60,000 nucleotides of DNA. Origin: Bolinopsis microptera (taxonomy: Eukaryota > Ctenophora > Tentaculata > Lobata > Bolinopsidae). The notes beneath the pieces are model-generated. The model was given only the letters and a program-made list of their open reading frames with translations, searched no databases and was not told the origin of the DNA. The stretch is taken from positions 13,527,337-13,587,336 of the forward strand of contig NC_087080.1 of the NCBI RefSeq assembly GCF_026151205.1, given 5' to 3'. Position numbers and translations under genes: made by a program. This document shows positions 33,201-45,200 of the stretch, in pieces (positions within the stretch are counted from its first letter, which is position 1; every line of letters starts with the position of its first letter).

Positions 33201-36200
33201 ACCCATGCCCATTTTTCATCACATTGAAATTATACTGTTTGGGCAGGAAAAGTAAATTTCGTCACATTTCGGTAAATTAGTGATATCAAACTCAGCATTG
33301 TTAAACTTGAGTTCTGATTTGCTGAAAAATAACCTACCAATAATTCCTGGAAGAATATTGAATTCTAATCGGGGTATGGTTCTTCAAAATAGGGTCAAGA
33401 AATGTAAATTTCGTCACATACGTCATTGTAAAATTTAGATACACTTTCTTTCACATCAACAGTCCTAATTATAGTTTGAAATGATTAATTCAGAGATAAG
33501 GAAATATAGAAACCCTTGCCCACTTTTCATCACATTGAAATTATACTGTTGGGGCAGGAAAAGTGAATTTCGTCACATTTCGGTAACTTAGTAAAATTAA
33601 ACTCAGAATTGTTAAACTTGAGTTCTGATTTGCTGAATAATAACCTACTAATAATTCCTGGAAGAATATTGAATTCTAATCGAGGCATGTTTCTTCAAAG
33701 TCACATCAGCCATTGCATTAGTTAGATAGATTTTCTTTCATATCAACTGCCCTTATTATTATTGTGACAATTTTTACATCAACTGCCCTTAACTTGAATC
33801 AGCTCTATCCGTGCATCGTCCTTATATACAGTTTTCCCGCCTTCCAAACCAAAACCAGATATAAATGATTTCAGCAATTCACCCAAAATTTATATTCCAT
33901 ATAATGTGACAGAATTTACATCATTTCCCAATAAGTGCATATATTTGCTAACTTTTCAAAACAACATATTTTAGGGCCATGATTGGTAGAAGAACCATCA
34001 AATAATGAGTTGAAAGGGTTTTGAGGACACCTCACAGTAGAAAAGAGGTATCGTATTCTGAGTGTGACAAAGTTTACGAAATATTGCCATAAAACCGTTC
34101 GATCCCTGCCCTTTAGCCAAATGTTGTATCATAATTGTTAGAATGACCTAATCTCCTATATTTTAAACCAAAAAATGCTAATTGGGCAGCTATGGTTAAC
34201 ACAGTCACAAAAATGTGACATTTATTACATTATAGTGCCTAAAAACAATAAATTTTATTTCTGAGCCGTGTATATGGAAGGATGGGTCACGTGGCTAATG
34301 TCCAGAACTTCTGAACACGCTATTTTTTTTGGTTTACCAATATCCTTAAACTTCAACATGAACGTGTCCATTTACGATTTCGTATCATTTTGTGACGATG
34401 TTTACATCAACTGCCCTATACTTCAATCAACTGTATCCGTGTATCGTCCTCATATAGAGTTTTCCCGCCTTCCAAACCAAAATCAGATATAAATGATTTC
34501 GGAAATTCACCCAGAATTTCAAATTCCATATAATGTGACAGAATTTACATCATTTCCCAATAGCCAAGTGCATGTATTTGTTAACTTTTCAAAAAAACAT
34601 ATTTTAGGGCTATGATTGGCAGAAGAACTATCAAATAATGAGTTGAAAGGGTTTTGAGGACACCTCACAGTAGAAAAGAGGTCTCGTATTCTGAGTGTGA
34701 CAAAGTTTACGAAATATTGCCTTAAAGCCGTTCGATCACTGCCCTTTAACCAATGTTGAATCATAATTGTTATATTGACCTAATCTACTATATTTTAGAC
34801 CAAAAAATGCTAATCGGGCAGCTATGGTAAACAATGTCACAAAAATGTGACATTTTTTACATTATAGTGCCTAAAAGCAATACATTTTATTTCTGAGCAG
34901 TGCATATGGGAGTATGGGTCACGTGGCTAATGTTCAGAACTTATGAACACGCTAGATTAATATATGTTAAAATTAAACCACTATCGTCAAAAACGCTGTT
35001 TTAGAAATTTACCAATTTCCTCAAACTTCAATGAACGTGTCCTTATGTAAAAGAAATCTTTCTATGTACAATATTTCTTATCTGTATTATCTCCGTAATT
35101 TAGCTTATGACAAGAGATATTGGCAGAAATTACAATGAAGTTTTGATATTTAGTTATTTGTTTTAGGGAAAGATTAGACTTGGGCGTTGGTTTTTTAACT
35201 ATCCCTTGTTTAGAACCTTTATTCATTTTTTATATACTCTACTACATAGATAAAAAAGAATTTGAGAAAATTTGTCAGAAATTAACGGCATCGCCCAGCG
35301 CCCTGATTAAGCGCATATTGTACGAGATAAAAAGTAAACTTTTCAAACGAGTCATTTAAACAGTTATGGTGCTTGTGATGGGTCTTAAACCGACGCAAAA
35401 CCGCGATATCAGTCGCTGATATCTCCAAAATATTCGGAACTTTTGCAAGTATTGAGAATTAGATGAAGCTGCGAATCATCCTAATTTTTAAAATTTTGAC
35501 CATTTTTTAAAACTCATATTACAAAGAAAGAAGTTATTTCAAAAGATGAATGATGAGAATGACTCCCGGGAAACAGCTAAATTGACTCTCAGCCAAACAA
35601 ATGTGAAACACTACAGTAGGGGAGAAATAGATATATTTTGTGTACACTCAGGGTTTCGACATCGCTTCATGATGCGTCGTTCACACGAATAAAACAAGAA
35701 ATTGACTTATCATTTTTAAATTTAGCTACACTCTCACTGCAAGCACATGGATGGGTCATAATGCTCAGTATTAGACCGAAATTTATTATTTTAAAACAGA
35801 ATCTATGATTATTTACCTAAACGTCTTAACAGGAGGATCCAAGGCTTGCAGAGGAGAATGAAGAGCTACAAAAACTCATCAATAATCTTGAAAATGTGAG
35901 TATTTCTGAGTTTGATCTATTTAATTCTGTTTAATTAATAAACGACTTTCATTACTTACATTATCAATTAATTTTGTAAAAACCAGGCGGCGTAACCTGT
36001 AACTACTCACAACTGTGGGGTTACTTTTTTGAAGGTTGTTTTTAAGATATAACGGAGATAAGTTCTTTGTAAGATCATCCTTTATTATACGCAAAACACA
36101 ATGTGCTCTTGAGTCTACTATACAGAGTCTACAGCAGACACTGTTCGACACTCACGTCACTTCTAACATAATAGGGAGATTTAATTTAGTAAGCACAGTT

Positions 36201-39200
36201 TAGGGCAATATGTCACCTGACAAGCAGAGCAAGGATCACCTGCTGTACTCCTTTATAATGTGGAGCGTGTGCCCTCTCCTCGTCTTAGTCATTCTCTCTT
36301 TATCACGTGACATATCAGTCATATAGGAATATCCGTGTACAAAGTTAGCTTTGTTTTCTACTTGCTTTGTTTTTGCTGCAGCATAACCGTTTTTCTGCAG
36401 TTTAACTTGATTATTGCGGATCGTGCAGGATCGAAAATTCGCATCTTACCTCGTTTTCTGTTGACATTATTGTTAATTGACTCGTTACTATTTAACGCAG
36501 TTGTTGGATTCGTGCAATGGATCCACTTAAATTACACATTGGTGAGATCAGACCGCCGCTAGAGTTCTCTTACTCAATTGTAAGTAAGCTTTATGTCATT
36601 AAGAGTCTTAATGACACAATTGATTCTAAAGGATTGGGTCCCATTATTTGTATTTTGTAAACAGCATCCACTGTGCTTGTTTAATGAACAACAAACTATT
36701 TAAGTGTATTGACCATTCAACAACCGAGATCTTTACATCTGAATGTGTCATTTCCGATCTCCGCAAGAGTTGCTGAGCACAAATATCCCATCATTCCATT
36801 CAGTGCTTACAATACAAACAGTAAGATTGCATGTCTGAGAGGATCCTCAATAAGAACTTGAGTTTGACCTATCACAATGCATGATATTATCACGTGGGCG
36901 GTCTTGGACCAATAAAGAACCTGTACTTGGATGTTATGTAGCTGTCTTGAAAACAAAAAACGTGTATTTTGAGTTTTTACTGAATATCTGAAAGATTGTC
37001 TGTAGTTTTCGTTGAAGGTAGAGTGCTTATAGGACCAGAATCCGATTTGGAATGTCTGTTAGTGTTATGACCCTTTTTGAGGTTTGGTGAGAAGTTCAGA
37101 GAATTATCTTTTAGTTTTATTCTGCTTGTTATCTCACGAGATTCCTTCCACTAAGATCCAATAACTTCATTGAACATTCGTTTAGTTCCAAACCATATGG
37201 CACCATGCTGTAGTGGTAGTTAGTTAGGCGTTGTTTTCACAAGATATAATATCGCAGGAACTGTTGAGCGTTGTTTTCACAAGATATAATATCGCAGGAG
37301 CTGTTGACAGCGCGCCAGGACTCAGAGGAGAAGTCGGTGGAGCTGGAACATGTTCACGCTGATTGTATGCTACTGGAGGACCAACTCCTCCTCAAAAATG
37401 AGGTAATAACCAGTGCTGGTCGGCTGCATGGTTGGAATTTGATCTAGTTTAAAGATTAGTTCCTCTATTTGACGTGCCAGATTCTCCAATTTATTGTAAA
37501 TCAACTATATTTAAACCCACAGAACCCTGTACTAAATTTCTTTAAGGCACTGCAAGAGAAAGAAGAGAAAGGAGCTGATGTTAACGAGGACCTTGAGGCT
37601 CTTCAAGCTCAGCTAGCAGCTCAGGAACATCTTTATCAGGTAAATAAGTTTTACGATAAATCAGTAATTTGCTTATCAGAGTTGGACCTGTTTCTATATT
37701 TAAAACTTATGTCTTATGAACGCATCTTGATCTAAAATAAATTTATGTCATCCTGAGGATCAGGTTAGGTTAATTTAATTCAAGATATTCAAATCGTTAC
37801 AACTTTACAAGCAACTTTTGTGCTGTATCCTCTAACATGCTGTAGTTAACCAGTTACCTGTCCCAGACGGAGACGGATGATATGAAGAAGGAACTGGAAG
37901 ATGTTAGGGAGGTTATGATTAAGACGCATGAGGAGAATATCGGCCACAGACTGACTCTCGCTGAAAAGGAAGAGTCCATCAAGGTGGGTAGTTGATCTTT
38001 TTTTGTTTAACGTTTTTTGTTTAACGTTTGTTAACGTTTTTTTTTGACGTTTGTTAAATGTTTAACGTTTTTGTTTAGCGTTGGAACGCCATGCTGTGAC
38101 CTATTTGTTTGAATTCCAGATTTCCGTATTTTTATATTGACATTGTTATGAATTAAAATATGATGTAATTCCTTATAGATCCTTAATATTCGTTACTCGG
38201 GGTCAGTTGATACGACATGCATAATCCATTTTAGTTTCCTTTATTTCTCATTCATTTCTCCTTTATTTAGGTCTCCAATTCTCCTTTATTTTATCACCTC
38301 AGGATCTGACAGACCAGCTCTCTCTTTGTCCACATGGGACATGTTGTCACGGGGACAAAGGAGGAGACGAATCCAGTGAAGCAGGAGATAGTCGGTCTAG
38401 TCTGCTCGAGGCGCTTAGTAACTTTACTTCTACTAATGCTAGGTTGGTTACTTAGTAACTTTACTTCTACTAATGCTAGGTTGATTACTTAGTAACTTTA
38501 CTTCTACTAATGCTAGGTTGGTTACTTAGTAACTTTACTTCTACTAATGCTAGGTTGGTTACTTAGTAACTTAACTTCTACTAATAACTAATGCTAGGTT
38601 AGTTACTTAGTAACTTCACTTCTACTAATGCTAAGTTAGTTACTTAGTAATAGTAACTTCATTTCTACTAATTCTAGGTTAGTTACCTAGTAACTTTACT
38701 TCTACTAATTTTAGGTTAACACTTTAAGTGTTGTCTGAAGTTTTGTGTTATCTTTCTTTTTGTTTCAAATCACCGACTGTGCAATGAAGATTTTCCCTGA
38801 AATGAAAATAAGTTACACACGATAATCGTTAATCATATTATTAATAAAATACATCTTTCTCTAGATTAATAAAATGATAATTTAAACAAGACGCTGTTGA
38901 ATCACCATCCAGTTTGCATTTTGTAGGTCGTAAAGATACAGCTACATTATTTTTACAAAGTAAAACCTAAAACCGACAGCTGCAGATGTCTTTTAGGGTC
39001 ACGTGATATCAATTATGCCCCATTCCCTGCTGCAATAAATTTCTAAATGACAGTATACTCGCCGCTCCCGAATGTATTGAACATTTATTTGCCAGTTGTT
39101 CGTAACATAGTGCACCTGGTGCATGCTTTTTTAATACCTTCTTTGCAAACTGCAGCCAAGTCACTCTAGCAAAGATTATTGCCTCAATTTCTTGTAATTT

Positions 39201-42200
39201 TGCATGCATGAGGCATAAGATTATTGCACTAAAACTATTTTACATTATGTCTTTTAGATGGGTTTGATCATATCGTTAGCCGAGGCCAATTTTTAGATCG
39301 GGTTAATCGTATCTCTCTATGTAATCTCTAATTTTTCGATTTTGACCGATAAAAAGAAAATAACCTTCGAGCTTAATCCGTAGTTCTTAAAATTATTGTT
39401 TGTTAGATTAGAAGAAGAGCTGAACAGTATGGAGAATACAAACACGGAACTGAAGAACATGATAAACACGTTAAACAACGAAAGGGAGGCCCTTCTCGAA
39501 CAGGTAATTGTCTCTCGAGACCTGGTATCCCGGCTAAAGTTTGGAATTTTGAGATATATTATGTTGAATTAAGTACTACTTAACATGCATTCTCTTCGGG
39601 CTTTGTGCGAATCTTACATTTTTGGACAGATGTTATTTGGATCATGTTTAGAGAAAGACATATAAATCAATGATCTCTGAATTTATTAATATGCTCAGTT
39701 GGGAGATAGGGATGAGTTACAGCAAAAATTGAGAGACTACGAAATGGATATGGAACAGCTTCGTCAGGAAATGCATGAGGTTTGGGAATTAAAGTACAAA
39801 TTATTGCTCTTATCTGCTGGTAGAAAGCCTCAAGAGTCAAGGTTTTCCATTTCCAAGATCCTGATTTCTATCTTTCTATGGATATTTTTTATATAACTAG
39901 AATCAGGGTTTTCCTGCTGCGAGATCATTATTTCTTTTTTGGGGAGATTTTATATTTTTTAATATTTAACTAGATTCATAATTTAAGCTGATATAAAGCT
40001 TGCATCGCTAGTACAACAAAAACTATTTGCTGTTTCATTCTTGAAAGTTTCCCCCATAAAAGCTGATTACTTGCTAATAATAAGCTGGCATGACCTTGCA
40101 GCTGAGGCTGGCAGACTCTCCAGACAGAATGAGCGAACTTGCTGAACTAACGGCAGATCTGGCTGCTGCAAACGAAGAGATTGAGGAGCTTCGACACAAT
40201 CTAGCTCAGGCTAAAATCAACAATGATATCTCTAAGAACGAGGTGCTGGCCATTGCGAATAAATTAATGATAGCATCATTTGCTGAGGAGAAATGTATTT
40301 CTTGTTTATTCATCGCAGCCAGAAATCATTATCAAAGCTCAACATCCCGCACAACTCTGCGTCAAGTCACTATAAAGATTTATATGGCCACGGCTTAATC
40401 ATCTCATCGCCAACTTAGCACAGACCGCTACAATAAAATCAAGATACATTAACTCACGAACTCGAAGTCACAAAAGCTACATTAGCTTACAAAGTCTACA
40501 TTAGCTCAAAAAGTATACTTGGGGACACTACCGTTTAACCTCATCACCACACATTTTACCACGGGACCATCATGGTGTCACTATCTTAGCCTTCTTAACA
40601 CCCACAATATCAACTATTCGTCAGGGCTAACCGCTGATATAACTCTAAATATTTGTGCAGGCTGCCATACTGAGAGGTAACATCGAGGAGACAGAACAAC
40701 AGAGACAGGAGGATGAACACATTGCCAAGTCTCTTAAACAGAACGTGGAGAAACTTTCCAAGGTTCAAAAATTAAATAATGATAGTACTATATTATAATA
40801 TTAGTGTTCACTCGTAAAACCTGAAGATTTGCTTTGTATTTACGAACGAGTAAATTATACTCTTGTTTTGTTCAGATGTGGTGCTTTTCCAGTTCTGATC
40901 CCATCCCCTTCTCTCCCTGTATCCCCATCTTTCCCATTTCTCCCTGTATCCCCATCTCTGAGATCTGCTCCATAATCTCGTTTTGATTTGATGACTGCTT
41001 TATAAGTATCGTGTCGGATGTTTTCAATTGAGTATTTGTTTGAAAATGTTTCGACAGTGTTTGATATGATTATTAACGCAGGAAAACGCGGAGTGCTCCA
41101 AAGAAAATACCCTTCTCCAGCAAGATAACGAAATGTTTAGGGAGAAAGTCCAGGATTTAAACAAAGAAATATGTAAGCAATGGTTGTGTTTTATTTTTCT
41201 ACTTGGAATCTCCGAATTAAATGAATGTGGTACAATATTATGACCGGAAGAGTTTATACAAAGGCTAGCTTTCTCAGTTTACTCCATAACTAACTCGGTA
41301 GGTGAACTGAAGGAGGAAGCAAGAGGGCTCCGTAAAACTAGCGACATTGTAAATGAGAGCAAGGTTAACGAACTTAACGAGGAGATCCTCTCCCTCAAAC
41401 AGAGTCTCTCTGACGCTAATGAGGACCTCAAATATTGCAAGGTCGGTATCCCATCTCAATATTAACTATCAGGTTTAACAATGGTTCTTCCTAAAGAGAT
41501 GAATTATTTTCCGTAGGAGATGAATTTTATGTTTGTTAACTTAAAGATGGTTAATTGCTTGAAGATTTGCTGTTCATCAGGTGACACGCAATTAACACTA
41601 CAATATACACCACTACCAGTACCACAGAGTAAATGTATAGTTAATGATAAATTAAGAGGTCAAATAATCCGGGGTCATGTCAGTATCACTGCATGTAGCA
41701 CAAAATGTAAAAGTAATGTAATAAATAAGTTGAACATGGTGTTACCTACTTGTCGTCGGTTAATATGATCGTAATAATTGGCCTTTTAATTCATTGTTTG
41801 TAACTATTCTTGAAAATATTCCAATAGGAAGTCCCTTTGTTCCGTTATAACTTGTTCCCACAACCCATGGATTGTGCAGGAAGACATGAAGACGTTAGAA
41901 GGGGACTATGAGCGGACCACAGAGGAACTAGAGCTACTGGAAGAGGAGTTGAAAGAGGGCGAGGTCAGGAGAGTGACCCTGACTGACGAACTTGATGAAC
42001 TCAAAGAGGAACTCCTCAAAATCAAGGTTGTTGTCATCAAGCACATCTCATCTCGTCTCACGATAGATGTTGTCAGTGTGGTCGCATGGTGTTACTTTCA
42101 TGACGTCATAACTGTCACATGGTTTCACTCTCGTGACGTCACCATTGTCACATGGTTTCACTCTCGTGACGTCATCATTGTCACATAGTTTCACTCTCAT

Positions 42201-45200
42201 GACGTCATCATTGTTACGTGGTGTCACGGAATCATTTTCGCTCACAGTCACGGAAAGGCCAGCTTGACACAGTTCACAACGTTGCTGATCATCAGTGTTT
42301 AGTAAACCTTACTGTTTGTTTACAAACATTATCACACCTCCTAAGATCACTCACTCACTGCACGTAGAACAGATCATCTCACTTATAGAAGTTCAGAAAA
42401 GCAGCAGTTAGGCGTTATATTATCAAAGATCTCAATAACAAGCACACAGAATTACTGTCCACTAATCCACAAAGAGCGGTAACCACCATGCCAATTTCAT
42501 GTTCATCTAATTCAAAGGTCCCCCGACTCTGCTACATTATTTCCTGAATACCATCTGTTCTGCGACCTCAAGTCTCAGTTCCGCTCGCCACCGTCCAACT
42601 CAGAACGAAATCTAGAACACATGATTAAAACTTGTTAAAACCGTTATTTTCAGAGTCAAGGACATGAGGAAAAGACGAGGTTGAAGCACGAGAAGAGTAA
42701 GGCCCAGCAGGAGTTGGCAGATTACAGGAATCAGGTTTCGGAGCTGATTAATGAGAGAGAAAAGATGGATAAAAACTTAAAGCAATTGAACACTGACAAA
42801 GGAAAAGCATTGTTTGAGGTTGGTTGTTGTCAATGTTATCTTCTTTAGTAAAATATAAGATCATCGAAATAATAAGATGTACGCGAAAATTTGTCATAGC
42901 TAAATGCCTTTAAATTACAATTTCAGGTAAAGAAACTTGAATCAGACATGGAGAAATTGAGAAAATCCAACCAGAATATTGAAGGAGAGATAGAACGGTT
43001 GAAGGAGGAGGAAAAGAAGAGGATTGCAGAAAAAGATTCGAATATGGGCGCTCTCTCCGCACGGAAATCTTACATGGAGGACAGGGTTAAAGTACGTTCA
43101 TAAACACTGACACGAGATACTGACTGCTGACACGAGATATTGACACGAGATACTGACAAGTGCATAAACATTGACATGAGATACTGACAAGTGCATATTC
43201 ACTGACAAATTTGATTTTAAAACTCACTTCGAGATTGAATGAAAGTTTCAGATTAAAAGCAACAAAGTATAAGTTTCATCTGAAATTAAGGTTGTAATGT
43301 AAAAGCTGATACAGATCTTCAAAATGTTTATTTCAGGAGTTGCAAGACACCAAACGCTCTCTTGAGGACTCCGTGTTAAGTTTGAAGGATCAGCTCTCCA
43401 CCACTCCCTTACCTGGAAACTTGTATGATAATGTCATCTACGAGAACATTGATAATATAGACCCTGATACTGGTTTGTCTTTGTTTAAAATATTTAGATT
43501 CAATTTCACTCAATAGTAATTGTTCGACTGTGCCATACCATATATTATACTACGTGACAAAATATATTTACTTTTATAGTAATTAGTAAAAGTGTCAGCA
43601 AAAACGAATGATTACGTCGCAGGAGAAGATGAAGGGGATAAGTTGAAGGATACGATTATTAGTGAAATAAAATCTGAGCGCGACCATCATCGACAGGAAC
43701 GCAAGGATCTCGAAAATGTGAGTACCGAAAAAATTCAAGAATCATCACCACGGACCACCTGATTCAGTCTCATTTGGTGATTCTTTCAAAAAATTCTGAT
43801 TTTTCTGAATAAACTTTTCACTTTTATACTGTTATAATGAAAGTAAGTAGACGTTAAGGGGAGATACACCAAAACCGTTTTTGCTCCGAACATCGATTTT
43901 ATTTTATATTATTTTTAAATAGACAAAAAGAATAAGATTGTACACCTTCAAAATTTTTTAAAAATATTCCCTCATCGAGAAAAAAAATATTTTTCTTTTT
44001 CGAAAATTTTTAAAATTTGGAGAAGTCTGTCACTGTAATACCGATAGTTCGGCCATTTAAAAAGTTTTTTGGCTGATTTTTTTACTGAACATTACTTACA
44101 CTCCGTACTAGAAGCCATTGAAAGGATTATATAATTGAACAATAAATGACCAAGTTACAGACCGAACAAGGTGAAAAAAGAAAAATTGGGATTTTTGCCT
44201 ACCACCAAAGTTGTACATTTCACCACCCGCCCAGGTCATCAGATATCGCTTCAAAAATTCTTGTGAGTGTGGTTGGTGATCATGGCAAGCTTTTTGGAAC
44301 CGGATTTCTCTCAATTTTGAGTTTTAAGCTATGCAATGTGGCCTCAAACGACTTAGTAAAATTCATCGTAAAAAAGGGCAAAAAAGGCAGATTTAAGGCT
44401 TAAAATGCCTATAACTCAAAAAGTATCAGTTTTTTTTGAAATAATTTTTACAGGATCGTAATCAGTTTGGTAAGACGAATCTTTTAGTACCAAATAGGTG
44501 CTTTTAGAAGACAAATTGTCTTAAATAATTTTCTAGCTCGAACACAAGGGTCCCCCCTTGTATAAATTTTGTACAAATTGTACACATTTTTTTACAAATT
44601 TTGTGGCTTTGAATATTATTATATATTATAAATGTCGTACTAAAAGATTCGTCTTACCAAGCTTATTACGATCCTGTAAAAATTATTTCAAAAAAACTGA
44701 TACTTTTTGAGTTAAAGGCATTTTAAGCCTTAAATCTGCCTTTTTTGCCCTTTTTTACGATGAATTTTACTAAGTCGTTTGAGGCCACATTGCATAGCTT
44801 AAAACTCAAAATTGAGAGAAATCCGGTTCCAAAAAGCTTGCCATGATCACCAACCACACTCACAAGAATTTTTGAAGCGATATCTGATGACCTGGGCGGG
44901 TGGTGAAATGTACAACTTTGGTGGTAGGCAAAAATCCCAATTTTTCTTTTTTCACCTTGTTCGGTCTGTAACTTGGTCATTTATTGTTCAATTATATAAT
45001 CCTTTCAATGGCTTCTAGTACGGAGTGTAAGTAATGTTCAGTAAAAAAATCAGCCAAAAAACTTTTTAAATGGCCGAACTATCGGTATTACAGTGACAGA
45101 CTTCTCCAAATTTTAAAAATTTTCGAAAAAGAAAAATATTTTTTTTCTCGATGAGGGAATATTTTTTAAAAATTTTGAAGGTGTACAATCTTATTCTTTT

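Noticed and set aside
44146-44980. Two identical 85-residue proteins on opposite strands
   Set aside because: They are one frame mirrored by the fold-back arms; no known domain, so not listed as genes.
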